A stretch of 64,000 nt of DNA, from the NCBI GenBank assembly GCA_000696115.1, contig JJOH01000022.1, forward strand, positions 58,193 to 122,192, in the 5' to 3' direction. Positions 40,243 to 49,097 of this stretch are shown one piece after another; position 1 is the first letter of the stretch; each line of letters opens with the position of its first letter. This stretch comes from Streptomyces olindensis (GTDB lineage: Bacteria > Actinomycetota > Actinomycetes > Streptomycetales > Streptomycetaceae). The notes beneath the pieces are model-generated. The model searched no databases. It worked only from the letters and a program-made list of their open reading frames with translations, and was not told the origin of the DNA. Made by a program: the position numbers and the translations under genes.

Positions 40243-41172
40243 CTACGCCTGGGCGGCCGCGTCGAGGTCCGTCATCAGCAGATCCCCGACGATGGCCGAC
40301 GCGGCCCGGTACCCGCCGCTCGCGGCGTGCACGACCTGCTCGGCGAAGCCGATCGCGTTGCCCGCGGCCCACACGCCCGGCACGCTCGTCAGGCCGTTCC
40401 CGTCGACCACCGGGTACGCGCCGAACGGCGTCTCGTGCAGCTCGGCGCCCAGCCGCTCGAGCAGCCCCGTCTGCGGCACCGGCCGCGGGGCGGTGAACAC
40501 CACCGAGCGGGCGTGCGTCGTACCGTCCGCGAGCCGGACGCCGGTGAGCCGGTCGTCCTCGACCACCAGTCCGGCGACCTCCCCGGGCACCACGTCGACC
40601 CCGGCCGCGGCGAGCCGGCGCAGATCCTGGTCGGACAGCTCCTCCTCGGCGACCGTGTGCAGGAAGAGCCGCACGTCCTTCGACCACTGCGACACCATCA
40701 GCGCCTGGTGCGCGCTCGCCGGGCTGGTCGCGAGCACCCCGAACGGCTGGTCGCGCACCTCCCAGCCGTGGCAGAACGGGCAGTGCAGCACGTCCCGGCC
40801 GAACCGCTCGGCGATCCCGGGGACGGCGGGCAGCTCGTCCCTCAGCCCCGTCGCGACCACCAGCCGCCGCGCCCGCACGGTCCGGCCGCCGGCCAGCACC
40901 ACGGAGAAGTCCTCGCCCCTCTCCACGTCCACCACCCGGTCCCGTACCAGCTCCACGCCGTACCGCGCGATCTCCTCCCGGCCGGCCGCGAGGAACTCGG
41001 CGGGCGGCATGCCGTCCCGCGACAGGTAGCCCTGCATGTGGGCTGCGGGGGCGTTGCGCGGCTCGCCCGCGTCGACGACCAGCGTGCGGTGCCGGGCCCG
41101 CCCCAGCACCAGTGCCGCGCTCAGGCCCGCGGCACCCCCGCCGACGACGACCACTGCGTACTTCTCGGTCAT
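40243..41172 (-). CDS. Thioredoxin-reductase-like NAD(P)/FAD oxidoreductase
   Basis: A 309-residue flavoprotein. It has the FAD loop VVVVGGGAAGLSAALVLGRA near the start, the redox pair CPFCHG (about 130-135) and the second dinucleotide region, ending GVWAAGNAIGFAEQVVHAAS. The layout is that of class-II thioredoxin reductases and their ferredoxin-dependent or small-molecule dithiol oxidase relatives, which form disulfides in natural products. No thioredoxin gene is adjacent. It is divergent from an XRE-cupin regulator with a shared 12-bp palindrome, so it is probably controlled by it. Confidence 0.88.
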   Translation of the reverse strand: MTEKYAVVVVGGGAAGLSAALVLGRARHRTLVVDAGEPRNAPAAHMQGYLSRDGMPPAEFLAAGREEIARYGVELVRDRVVDVERGEDFSVVLAGGRTVRARRLVVATGLRDELPAVPGIAERFGRDVLHCPFCHGWEVRDQPFGVLATSPASAHQALMVSQWSKDVRLFLHTVAEEELSDQDLRRLAAAGVDVVPGEVAGLVVEDDRLTGVRLADGTTHARSVVFTAPRPVPQTGLLERLGAELHETPFGAYPVVDGNGLTSVPGVWAAGNAIGFAEQVVHAASGGYRAASAIVGDLLMTDLDAAAQA

Positions 41173-41215
41173 GGTGACCACCTCCGCCCCCGAGGTTCGC
41201 CCCGGCGGTACGGGA

Positions 41216-41250
41216 TTGACAAACGCGTTTGCCGAACCTGCAATACGAGC
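41216..41250 (+). promoter_or_regulatory. Promoter/operator of the XRE-cupin gene
   Basis: TTGACA (41216-41221) overlaps the perfect palindrome CAAACGCGTTTG (41220-41231). A CAATAC box follows at 41241-41246, five bases before the ATG, giving a leaderless or nearly leaderless message. The palindrome is the best candidate for the regulator's binding site and would block the -35 box. Confidence 0.55.
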
Positions 41251-41823
41251 ATGACGACGGACGAGGTACTCGCGGGCGTGGGCCCCCGGCTGCGGCAGAT
41301 GCGCAAGGACCGGGAGGTGACCCTGGCGGCGCTCTCGGAGGCCACCGGCATCTCCGTCAGCACCCTGTCGCGACTGGAGTCGGGCCTGCGTAAACCCAGT
41401 CTCGAGCTGCTGCTGCCGATCGCGCGCGCCCACCAGGTGGCGCTGGACGAGCTGGTCGGAGCACCGCCGGCCGGTGATCCGCGGGTGCGGTCGAAGCCGA
41501 TCGTGATGGGCGGCCGCACCCTCTGGCCGCTCACCCGGCAGCCCGGCGGCCTCCAGGCCTACAAGGTGCTCGAACCCCAGCGCAGGCAGGAGCCGGACCC
41601 GCGCACCCATGAGGGCTACGAGTGGCTGTACGTGCTCTCCGGGAAGCTGCGCCTGGTGCTGGGCGAGCACGACGTGGTGCTCACGGCGGGGGAGGCCGCC
41701 GAGTTCGACACCCGTGTGCCGCACTGGTTCGGGTCGACGGGGGAGGGGCCGGCGGAGTTCCTCAGCCTGTTCGGGCCGCAGGGGGAGCGGATGCACGTGC
41801 GGGCGCGGCCCAAGCGGTCGTGA
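41251..41823 (+). CDS. XRE-family regulator with C-terminal cupin domain
   Basis: A 190-residue protein. Helix-turn-helix: RLRQMRKDREVTLAALSEAT and GISVSTLSRLESGLRKPSLE (about 13-57). A cupin follows (about 105-180) with THEGYEWLYVLSGKLRLVLG and RVPHWFGSTGEG. This architecture is common in regulators that sense small molecules through the cupin pocket. It is divergent from the flavoprotein gene and probably autoregulates through the palindrome in the spacer. No Shine-Dalgarno is visible before the ATG. Confidence 0.9.
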   Translation: MTTDEVLAGVGPRLRQMRKDREVTLAALSEATGISVSTLSRLESGLRKPSLELLLPIARAHQVALDELVGAPPAGDPRVRSKPIVMGGRTLWPLTRQPGGLQAYKVLEPQRRQEPDPRTHEGYEWLYVLSGKLRLVLGEHDVVLTAGEAAEFDTRVPHWFGSTGEGPAEFLSLFGPQGERMHVRARPKRS

Positions 41824-41878
41824 CGCACGCGATACCGGAGGGCGGGACTCTTCCTTCGAAGACGGTTCCCTGATCGGC

Positions 41879-41890
41879 AAGCGACCGCTT
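41879..41890. promoter_or_regulatory. AAGCG-AC-CGCTT operator before the oxidoreductase operon
   Basis: A 12-bp inverted repeat with TTAGTATG directly after it, 52 bases before the oxidoreductase start. TetR-type regulators of acyl-CoA metabolism in actinobacteria often bind sites of this kind. No TetR gene is adjacent. Confidence 0.45.
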
Positions 41891-41942
41891 AGTATGCGAA
41901 CCGACCCCGGTCAGACGAAGCAGTCCCCCGTGGAGGCACCGC

Positions 41943-42908
41943 ATGCAGGCATGGCACGTGCACGAGAACGGCGAGCCGAGCGAGGTGATGCGCCTCGAGG
42001 AGGCGGAGCCGCCCACCCCCGGCGACGGCCAGGTCCTGCTGAAGGTGCGCGCCGCGAACATCAACTTCCCCGACGCCCTGCTGTGCCGGGGGCAGTACCA
42101 GGTCAGGCCGCCGCTGCCGTTCACCCCGGGCGTGGAGATCTGCGGCGAGACCGAGGACGGCCGCCGTGTCATCGCCAACCCGGCGCTGCCCCACGGCGGC
42201 TTCGCCGAGTACGCCGTCGCGGACGCCGCCGCCCTGCTGCCCGCGCCGGACGCTCTCGACGACGCCGAGGCCGCCGCCCTGCACATCGGCTACCAGACCG
42301 GCTGGTTCGGCCTCCACCGCCGGGCCGCCCTGCAGGCCGGGGAGACCCTGCTCGTCCACGCCGCCGCAGGAGGGGTCGGCAGCGCGGCCGTGCAGCTCGG
42401 GAAGGCCGCCGGCGCCACCGTCATCGGTGTCGTCGGCGGCTCCGGGAAGGTGGCCGTCGCCAAGGACCTGGGCTGTGACGTGGTCATCGACCGGCGCGCC
42501 GAGGACGTCGTCGCCGCCGTGAAGGACGCCACCGGCGGCCGGGGCGCCGACGTGATCTACGACCCCGTCGGCGGCGAGGCCTACGCCCAGTCCACCAAGG
42601 TCGTCGCCTTCGAAGGCCGGATCGTCGTCGTCGGCTTCGCCAGCGGCTCGATCCCCAGCCCGGGCCTGAACCACGCCCTGGTGAAGAACTACTCGATCCT
42701 GGGCCTGCACTGGGGCCTGTACAACACCAAGGACCCGAAGCTGGTCCGGCACTGCCACGAGCGGCTCACCGAGCTGGCCGCCCGAGGTGCCATCAAGCCG
42801 CTGGTCAGCGAGCGCGTGCCGCTCGGCGGTGCCGCCGACGCCGTGCAGAAGGTCGCCGACGGCCGCACCACCGGCCGCGTCGCCGTCGTCCTGGAGGGAG
42901 CAGCATGA
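41943..42908 (+). CDS. NADPH:quinone oxidoreductase-like MDR protein
   Basis: A 321-residue medium-chain dehydrogenase/reductase without zinc ligands. It has NINFPDALLCRGQYQVRPPL and PFTPGVEICG at the front, the nucleotide loop HAAAGGVGSAAVQLGKAAGA, and GGRGADVIYDPVGGEAYAQS. Family members reduce quinones or enoyl thioesters with NADPH. It is the first of three genes joined by 4-base overlaps with two acyl-CoA dehydrogenases, so a role in an acyl-CoA oxidation route is likely. ATG at 41943 with GTGGAGG upstream. Confidence 0.9.
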   Translation: MQAWHVHENGEPSEVMRLEEAEPPTPGDGQVLLKVRAANINFPDALLCRGQYQVRPPLPFTPGVEICGETEDGRRVIANPALPHGGFAEYAVADAAALLPAPDALDDAEAAALHIGYQTGWFGLHRRAALQAGETLLVHAAAGGVGSAAVQLGKAAGATVIGVVGGSGKVAVAKDLGCDVVIDRRAEDVVAAVKDATGGRGADVIYDPVGGEAYAQSTKVVAFEGRIVVVGFASGSIPSPGLNHALVKNYSILGLHWGLYNTKDPKLVRHCHERLTELAARGAIKPLVSERVPLGGAADAVQKVADGRTTGRVAVVLEGAA

Positions 42909-44086
42909 CCGACGCCGAGGAACTGCGCCGCCGCACCCGGGAGTTGCTGGCCGCGCACCCGCCGGCCTCGACCGACCGCCTGGACTTCCTCCGGGCCCGC
43001 TTCGACGCCGGCCTCGCCTGGGTGCACTACCCCGAGGGACTCGGCGGACTCGGTGCCCCCCGCTCCCTGCAGGCCGTCGTGGACGCCGAGCTGGAGGCGG
43101 CCGGCGCCCCCGACAACGACCCGCGCCGCATCGGCATCGGCCTCGGCATGGCCGCCCCGACCATCCTGGGCTTCGGTACCGAGGAGCAGAAGCGGCGGTT
43201 CCTCAGGCCGCTGTGGACGGGGGAGGAGGTCTGGTGCCAGCTGTTCAGCGAGCCCGGCGCCGGATCCGACCTCGCCGCGCTCGGCACCCGGGCCGTCCGG
43301 GAGGGCGACGACTGGGTGGTCAACGGGCAGAAGGTCTGGACGTCCAGCGCCCATGTCGCCCGCTGGGCGATCCTCATCGCCCGCACCGACCCGGACGTGC
43401 CCAAGCACCGCGGCATCACGTACTTCCTGTGCGACATGACCGACCCGGGCGTCGAGGTGCGCCCGCTGCGGCAGATCACCGGCGAGGCCGAGTTCAACGA
43501 GGTGTTCCTCACCGACGTCCGCATCCCGGACACACACCGCCTCGGCGCGGTCGGCGAGGGCTGGAAGGTCGCCCAGACCACGCTGAACAACGAGCGCGTG
43601 GCCATCGGCGGCATGCGACTGCCCCGCGAGGGCGGCATGATCGGCCCGGTCTCGAAGACCTGGCGCGAACGCCCCGAGCTGCGCACCCACGACCTCCACC
43701 AGCGGCTGCTGAAGCTGTGGGTGGAGTCCGAGGTCTCCCGCCTCACCGCCGAGCGGCTCCGCCAGCAGCTCGTCGCGGGCCAGCCCGGCCCCGAGGGCGC
43801 CGGCATGAAGCTGGCCTTCGCCCGCCTCAACCAGGAGATCAGCGGCCTGGAGGTGGAACTCCTCGGCGAGGAGGGCCTGTTGTACGACGACTGGACCATG
43901 CGGCGCCCGGAGCTGGTCGACTTCACCGGCCGCGAGGCCGGCTACCGCTACCTGCGCTCCAAGGGCAACAGCATCGAGGGCGGGACCAGCGAGGTCCTGC
44001 TCAACATCGTCGCCGAGCGGGTCCTCGGCCTGCCCGCCGAGCCGCGCACCGACAAGGACGTCGCATGGAAGGACCTGGCCCGGTGA
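42905..44086 (+). CDS. Acyl-CoA dehydrogenase (large-subunit type)
   Basis: A 393-residue FadE-like protein with LGMAAPTILGFGTEEQKRRF, WCQLFSEPGAGSDLAALGTR, VNGQKVWTSSAHVARWAILI and RYLRSKGNSIEGGTSEVLLN near the end. Overlaps of 4 bases with the genes on both sides point to tight co-expression. The next gene is a second, shorter dehydrogenase; in actinobacteria such unlike pairs form alpha2beta2 enzymes acting on sterol side chains or other bulky acyl-CoAs. That the two form a heteromer is inference. Confidence 0.92.
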   Translation: MTDAEELRRRTRELLAAHPPASTDRLDFLRARFDAGLAWVHYPEGLGGLGAPRSLQAVVDAELEAAGAPDNDPRRIGIGLGMAAPTILGFGTEEQKRRFLRPLWTGEEVWCQLFSEPGAGSDLAALGTRAVREGDDWVVNGQKVWTSSAHVARWAILIARTDPDVPKHRGITYFLCDMTDPGVEVRPLRQITGEAEFNEVFLTDVRIPDTHRLGAVGEGWKVAQTTLNNERVAIGGMRLPREGGMIGPVSKTWRERPELRTHDLHQRLLKLWVESEVSRLTAERLRQQLVAGQPGPEGAGMKLAFARLNQEISGLEVELLGEEGLLYDDWTMRRPELVDFTGREAGYRYLRSKGNSIEGGTSEVLLNIVAERVLGLPAEPRTDKDVAWKDLAR

Positions 44087-45165
44087 AGAACGAGCGCGAC
44101 CTGTTGTACTCGGAAGAGGAAGAGGCGCTGCGCGCCGCGGTCCGCGACCTGCTCGCCGACCAGTGCGACGCGCCCGGCGTCATCGCCCGCACCGAGTCGG
44201 ACACCCCGCACCACCTGGCGCTGTGGAAGACGCTCACCGACGGCATGGGCCTCGCGGGCCTGCTGGTGCCCGAAGCGCTGGGCGGCCAGGGCGCCACCCA
44301 CCGGGAAGCCGCCGTGGTGCTGGAGGAACTGGGCCGTGCGGTCGCGCCCGTGCCGTACCTGACGAGCGCGGTCGTCGCCACCGAGGCACTGCTCGCCTGC
44401 GGCACCGACGACCTGCTCCGCGAGCTGGCGTCCGGGACGTCGATCGGCGTGCTCGCGGTCGCCCTCAACGTGGCACCGGGCGCCGCCCACAAGCTCGTCC
44501 GGCACGACGACGGCGTACTGAGCGGCGAACTGACCGGCATCGCGGACGCGGCCGTCGCGGACGTGCTGCTCGTGCCCGCCGACGACGGCGGCCTGTACGC
44601 GGTCGACGCCACCGCCGCGACCGTCACACCCCAGACCTCCCTGGACCTGACCCGGCCGCTCGCGACCGTCACCCTGGACGGGGTCCGGGGCCGTCTCCTC
44701 GGCGACGCCGAGCCCGCCGTCCGCCGGGCCCTGCGCGCCGGAGCCGGACTGCTCGCCTCCGAGCAGTTCGGCCTGGCCGACCGGTCGCTGACGGAAACCG
44801 TCCGCTACCTGAAGGAACGCAAGCAGTTCAACCGGCCCGTCGGCGGCTTCCAGGCGCTCAAGCACCGACTGGCCCAGCTGTGGCTGGAATCCGTCAACCT
44901 CCGCGCGGCCGCCCGCAACGCCGCCGACGCCCTGACCACCGGCGAGGACGCCGACATGGCCGTCACCGTCGCCCAGGCCTACGCGGCGCCGGTCGCCGTC
45001 CACGCCGCCGAGGAGGCCCTGCAGCTGCACGGCGGCCTCGGCATGACCTGGGAGCACCCCGCGCACCTGTACCTCAAGCGCGCCAAGGCCGACTCCCTCG
45101 CCTACGGCACCGCCGGCGCCCACCGGGAGGCACTGGCCGCACTGGTCGACCTCCAGGCCCCCTGA
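44083..45165 (+). CDS. Acyl-CoA dehydrogenase (small, divergent subunit type)
   Basis: A 360-residue protein with LLVPEALGGQGATHREAAVV, LTETVRYLKERKQFNRPVGG and LQLHGGLGMTWEHPAHLYLK. The central FAD-contact strand region is eroded compared with its neighbour, as is usual for the partner chain of heteromeric enzymes. GTG at 44083 overlaps the stop of the preceding gene. The operon ends with a hairpin 46 bases downstream. Confidence 0.9.
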   Translation: MKNERDLLYSEEEEALRAAVRDLLADQCDAPGVIARTESDTPHHLALWKTLTDGMGLAGLLVPEALGGQGATHREAAVVLEELGRAVAPVPYLTSAVVATEALLACGTDDLLRELASGTSIGVLAVALNVAPGAAHKLVRHDDGVLSGELTGIADAAVADVLLVPADDGGLYAVDATAATVTPQTSLDLTRPLATVTLDGVRGRLLGDAEPAVRRALRAGAGLLASEQFGLADRSLTETVRYLKERKQFNRPVGGFQALKHRLAQLWLESVNLRAAARNAADALTTGEDADMAVTVAQAYAAPVAVHAAEEALQLHGGLGMTWEHPAHLYLKRAKADSLAYGTAGAHREALAALVDLQAP

Positions 45166-45211
45166 CGTACACCGGCCCGACACCCGGCAACAGCCCGCGG
45201 ACAACCCGGAG

Positions 45212-45240
45212 AAGCCCGTCCCACCTGGGGCGGGCTTTTC
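45212..45240 (+). terminator. Terminator of the oxidoreductase/dehydrogenase operon
   Basis: AAGCCCGTCCC-acct-GGGGCGGGCTT (45212-45237) with one G-T pair, running into TTTTC. Confidence 0.85.
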
Positions 45241-45371
45241 CGTGCGCCCCTCCCGGGTGAAGTGAACACACAGCGGCAGTCCGGCCAACTCCGCGCGCGG
45301 GCCTGCTTCTTGTGCCTGCCGGCAGCCCATACTCGCAGGGTTCCCGTACGGCACTTCCAGGGAGGCAGAGC

Positions 45372-46235
45372 ATGGCCCTCACCACCCGTCGCAGAGCCCT
45401 CACCACCCTCGGCGCGGCCTTCGCGGGCGCGGTCGCCCTGCCGGCCGCCGACGCGCTGGCCGGTGAACGACGGCACGGGCCCCGCCCGTTGTGGCGCGCC
45501 CACGCCCACAACGACTACGAGCACCCGCGCCCGCTGTTCGACGCACTCGACCACCGCTTCGGCAGCGTCGAGGCCGACATCTACCTCGTCGGCGACCAGT
45601 TGCTCGTCGCCCACGACCCGGAGGACCTCGACCCCGCCCGCACCCTGGAGTCCCTCTACCTCGACCCGCTCGCCGCCCGCGTCCGGGCCAACCGGGGGTC
45701 CGTGTACCGGGGGTACCGGGGCTCGCTGCAACTGCTCATCGACATCAAGACCGAGGGCTCGTCGACGTACCTCGAACTCGACCGCCATCTGCGCCGCTAC
45801 CGGCACCTGTTCACCACGTACGCCCACGGCCGCGTCCACCGCGGCCCGGTCACCGCCGTGATCTCCGGCGACCGGGCGGCCCGCGCCCCCATGGAGGCCC
45901 AGTCCGTCCGGCGCGCCTTCTACGACGGCCGCCTCGCCGACCTCGGCGGCCAGGCCCCGGCCTCCTTCATCCCGCTGATCAGCGACAACTGGACGCTCAA
46001 CTTCACCTGGCGGGGCGTGGGCGCCTTCCCCGACGCCGAGCGGCAGAAGCTGCGGGGCATCATCGCGACCGCCCACCAGCGGGGCCAGCGGGTGCGGTTC
46101 TGGGCGACCCCGGACCTGGCCGGACCCGCCCGGGACGCCCTGTGGTCAGAACTGCTCGCCGCGGACGTCGACCACCTCAACACCGACGACCTCGCCGGCC
46201 TGGAGGCGTTCCTCGACGCCCGTCGGGCGGCGTAG
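45372..46235 (+). CDS. Exported GDPD/PI-PLC-like phosphodiesterase
   Basis: A 287-residue protein. The N-terminus TTRRRALTTLGAAFAGAVAL is a Tat-type signal. The mature part starts with WRAHAHNDYEHPRPLFDALD, then GSVEADIYLVGDQLLVAHDP, matching the His/Glu/Asp metal site of glycerophosphodiester phosphodiesterase-like proteins, and LQLLIDIKTEG. These enzymes cleave glycerophosphodiesters outside the cell for phosphate and glycerol. GGAGG precedes the ATG at 45372. Monocistronic in appearance. The exact substrate is unknown. Confidence 0.85.
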   Translation: MALTTRRRALTTLGAAFAGAVALPAADALAGERRHGPRPLWRAHAHNDYEHPRPLFDALDHRFGSVEADIYLVGDQLLVAHDPEDLDPARTLESLYLDPLAARVRANRGSVYRGYRGSLQLLIDIKTEGSSTYLELDRHLRRYRHLFTTYAHGRVHRGPVTAVISGDRAARAPMEAQSVRRAFYDGRLADLGGQAPASFIPLISDNWTLNFTWRGVGAFPDAERQKLRGIIATAHQRGQRVRFWATPDLAGPARDALWSELLAADVDHLNTDDLAGLEAFLDARRAA

Positions 46236-46357
46236 GTCCCGGCGCGGACACCACACGTTCGGCGGACAGGTCAGCCGCACGGACGAACCCTCCGCTACGC
46301 CACACTTACGGCCGAACGCCGTGAACCGGACAAGGCGGCGTGGCGGAGGAGTCGACG

Positions 46358-46552
46358 ATGGCCATTTCCATCTCTGTGGTGCTGCTGCTCGTGATCCTGG
46401 CGGTGATCTTCCTGCGCAACGGCGGGCTGAAGGTCTCCCACGCGCTGGTCTGCCTGTTGCTGGGCTTCTACCTGGCCAGCACCAGCATCGCCCCCACCAT
46501 CCACAGCGGCCTCACGGCGACGGCGGACATCGTGAGCAGTCTGCGGCCCTGA
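46358..46552 (+). CDS. Small two-helix membrane protein
   Basis: A 64-residue protein: helix ISISVVLLLVILAVIFL (3-19), a short NGGLKVSH turn, helix ALVCLLLGFYLASTSIAPTI (28-47) and a short tail. CGGAGGA precedes the ATG at 46358. Similar tiny proteins occur in many Streptomyces; function unknown. It ends 3 bases from the convergent glycosidase gene. Confidence 0.75.
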   Translation: MAISISVVLLLVILAVIFLRNGGLKVSHALVCLLLGFYLASTSIAPTIHSGLTATADIVSSLRP

Positions 46553-46555
46553 GGT

Positions 46556-47794
46556 TCACGTCCCCGAGAACACGCCGATGCCGTTCGGGACGGCCCGTTC
46601 GGCGCCGCCGCTCGGGTGGTTTCGCACGGAGACGGTGCTCGCGCCCGCCTTCCGGGCGACCAGCGTCGACGAACCGCCGCCGTCCAGGCTGAAGGCGTCG
46701 TCCGAGCCCAGCTTCCGCATGATGCCCGCCACTTCGGCGATCGTCAGGCCGGTGCGGTAGGCGGCGGCGCCGTCCAGCGCGAGCAGCAGCACGCGCCGCC
46801 CGCCGTCGGCGATCCCGACAGCCGTACGGACCGCCGAGGTGGTGTCGTCGAGCCCCGGCAGCGGCCGGCCGCCCGTGAGAACCGGGTAGCCGCCGAGGGC
46901 GAGGCGGTACGGGGTGCCGCTGGTGGCCGCCACGAGAGCGTGCTCGACCTCGACCGTCTCACCGGTGGAGAACTTCCGCAGCTGCTGGGCGCCCGCCTCC
47001 CGGCCGACCAGCACGGCGGTCCCCGCGGCGATCGGACCGCTGCCCGGGGTGTCGGCGGCCGACACGACCTTGCCGTCGCGGACCGTCACCTCATAGGTGT
47101 CCGTGCTGCACGGCGCCGCGCGGTCCGTGTCCGTGCCGCACGTGGCGCGCACCCGGGAGGCGCTGCCCCAGTCGGAGGTGAACGCGCCGACGGAACCCAC
47201 CGGCAGTGCGTACTGGTTGAGCCCGCCGAGCGGCAGTTGCGTCTCGGCCGTGCGGACCGAGCCCCGCAGCGCCAGCCGGTCCAGCCGGGCCCGCCCGTCG
47301 GTGCCGACGCCGAACACGTCCTCGGTGGACGTGCCGGGTGGCAGCGCCGGCCCGAAACGCTGGCCGTTCGGCACGGCCGCCTTGAGCGTCCGCCCGGCCG
47401 CGATCGCCGGACCCACACTCGCGCCGGTCGCCTCCACGCCCGGGTGCTGCGTCTCGGTGATGTTGAAGAAGTCGCCGTTGACCCCGGCGACCGCTCCCTG
47501 CGCGTCGGCCATCCGCGAGACCTGGGCGCGCGAGGCCACCGCCCCGGGGTACAGCAGCTCGACCCGGACGTTCGGATGAGCCAGGTCGACCCTCAGCACA
47601 TGCGCGTGCGTCAGCCCCTTGGCCGCCTTGATGTCGAACTCCTGGTACGTGACGCCCGGCGCGACCCGAACGCCCTTCTGGACGGCGCCGGCCGGTGCCG
47701 CCCCCGCCAGGGCCGCACCGGCCAGTGCTCCGAACGCCGTGAGGAAGGCCAGTACCGCTCTGCCTGCTCCCCGCCGTGTGTGACGACCTGTCAC
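46556..47794 (-). CDS. Secreted NAGPA-family phosphodiester glycosidase
   Basis: A 412-residue exported protein. The signal peptide covers about 1-37 (hydrophobic core LAFLTAFGALAGAALAGAAP). The phosphodiester glycosidase domain has GVNGDFFNITETQHPG and, at the end, DAFSLDGGGSSTLVARKAG, both diagnostic. Family members (such as the uncovering enzyme) remove GlcNAc phosphodiester caps; in bacteria they act on wall or exopolysaccharide phosphodiesters. GTG at 47794 was chosen because the signal peptide follows directly; the frame continues upstream without a ribosome binding site. Confidence 0.88.
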   Translation of the reverse strand: MTGRHTRRGAGRAVLAFLTAFGALAGAALAGAAPAGAVQKGVRVAPGVTYQEFDIKAAKGLTHAHVLRVDLAHPNVRVELLYPGAVASRAQVSRMADAQGAVAGVNGDFFNITETQHPGVEATGASVGPAIAAGRTLKAAVPNGQRFGPALPPGTSTEDVFGVGTDGRARLDRLALRGSVRTAETQLPLGGLNQYALPVGSVGAFTSDWGSASRVRATCGTDTDRAAPCSTDTYEVTVRDGKVVSAADTPGSGPIAAGTAVLVGREAGAQQLRKFSTGETVEVEHALVAATSGTPYRLALGGYPVLTGGRPLPGLDDTTSAVRTAVGIADGGRRVLLLALDGAAAYRTGLTIAEVAGIMRKLGSDDAFSLDGGGSSTLVARKAGASTVSVRNHPSGGAERAVPNGIGVFSGT

Positions 47795-47897
47795 CGTGCC
47801 CCCTGATGTCTCGTCAACCGTCCCGATACTCACGGGCAGTGCACCAGACCCTGGGGGCCGGCGGGGGGCCTCGGCGTCGACTACGCGGGAACGGCTG

Positions 47898-47920
47898 AAA
47901 GAACGCACCCCTCCGGGTGC
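47898..47920 (-). terminator. Terminator of the methyltransferase-NUDIX gene
   Basis: On the minus strand GCACCC-ggag-GGGTGC is followed by GTTCTTTC, flanked by an outer ACGGCTGAA/TTCAGCCGT pairing that takes in the stop codon region. Confidence 0.75.
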
Positions 47921-47921
47921 T

Positions 47922-49094
47922 TCAGCCGTCGTCCGTTCCGGTGGCGTACGGCGTGTAGTGCGCCGGCGTGTGGTCGATGGGCAGGCCGGGCCGCCAGGCG
48001 GTGAGGGCCTGCGCGCTGCACACGAACAGCTGGTCCGGCAGCCGGTCCAGGGCGAACCAGCGCCAGCGGCCCACGCTCTCCCCGGGCTGGTCCGACGGCT
48101 CGCCCCGCCAGGCGGTGACCCGGGCCGCCACGGTCACCCGGACGACTCCGCCCACGTCGTCCAGCAGCGTCCCCAGCAGCCGGACGTCCTGCGGGCGTGC
48201 CGTGATCCCCGTCTCCTCGCCGAGTTCGCGCACGACCGTCTCCTGGAGCGACTCCCCGGGCTCCACCGTCCCGCCGGGCAGCTCCCACGTCCCGCGCCGG
48301 TGCCGGCCGAGCAGCAGCCCGCGCGGCCCGTACAGGATGGCGCCCACCCCGAGCGCCGCGTGCGCCGGCGGCGGCTTCCCGACGCGGGGCCGGGAGGAGA
48401 CGCGGACGGGCCGGGTCACCCGGAAGAGCCGGTAGGACGCCTGGTTGCCGTCCTGCGGCGAGTCGAGGACGTCGACGCGCTCCACGCGCAGCCCGTACTC
48501 GGTGAGCAACTCCGTCCAGAGCTCCGGCGTGAGGACCCACATCCGGACGGTGACCTCACCGCCGCCCGCCAGCCGCAGGATCTCGGGCCGGGCGGCGACC
48601 CCGTCCGACGGCCCGTCACCACGCGAGTTGGTGTGCAGGACGGTGAAGCAGAGCCTGCCGCCCGGCCGGAGCGCCCCGGCGAGGGCGGGCAGCAGCCGGT
48701 GCGGGTCGAGGTACGGGACGGCGTTGACGGAGTAGACGACGTCGTAGGGCTCCGCCGAGCGCAGGTGCTCCACCGCGTCGGCCAGGACCAGCCGCAGCCC
48801 GGGCAGCGAGCCGTAACGGGCACGGGCCCGTTCGTACTGGCCGGCCGAGGCGTCGACCGCGTCCACCAGCGCGCCGTGGGCCCGGGCCAGATGCGCGGCG
48901 TGCCGGGCCGTACCGCACCCGAGATCCAGCACCCGCCGCCCTGACAACTCCCCGAGCACCCCGGTCCCCGGCCCGGCGCCCTCGAACCCCCAGTCGATCC
49001 CGGCCGCTTCCGGCAGCACCGTGCCGCGTCGCAGATGGTGTGCGCCGTAGGCGGCCCAGGCCGCCGCGTTGACGGCCTCCGGTTCGTCCGCCAA
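47922..49094 (-). CDS. Fusion of SAM-dependent methyltransferase and NUDIX hydrolase
   Basis: A 390-residue two-domain protein. Residues 1-235 are a class-I methyltransferase: GRRVLDLGCGTARHAAHLAR (motif I), DAVDASAGQYERARARYG, YDVVYSVNAVPYLDPHRLLP. After a Pro-rich linker, residues about 248-385 are a NUDIX hydrolase: ALGVGAILYGPRGLLLGRHR, WELPGGTVEPGESLQETVVR with RELGEETG completing the box. The two activities are joined without frameshift. Known annotations list such fusions in Streptomyces, but I know of no proven function. It is co-transcribed with the upstream DUF5519 gene (3-base gap). Confidence 0.92.
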   Translation of the reverse strand: MADEPEAVNAAAWAAYGAHHLRRGTVLPEAAGIDWGFEGAGPGTGVLGELSGRRVLDLGCGTARHAAHLARAHGALVDAVDASAGQYERARARYGSLPGLRLVLADAVEHLRSAEPYDVVYSVNAVPYLDPHRLLPALAGALRPGGRLCFTVLHTNSRGDGPSDGVAARPEILRLAGGGEVTVRMWVLTPELWTELLTEYGLRVERVDVLDSPQDGNQASYRLFRVTRPVRVSSRPRVGKPPPAHAALGVGAILYGPRGLLLGRHRRGTWELPGGTVEPGESLQETVVRELGEETGITARPQDVRLLGTLLDDVGGVVRVTVAARVTAWRGEPSDQPGESVGRWRWFALDRLPDQLFVCSAQALTAWRPGLPIDHTPAHYTPYATGTDDG

Positions 49095-49097
49095 GGG

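Noticed and set aside
38671..41250. Long plus-strand extension upstream of the XRE-cupin gene
   Set aside because: Runs through the ligase and flavoprotein genes in antisense; the regulator domain begins exactly at the ATG at 41251.
40243..45165. Natural-product gene cluster around the CPFCHG flavoprotein and acyl-CoA dehydrogenases
   Set aside because: No synthase, carrier protein, tailoring set or resistance gene nearby; the genes look catabolic.
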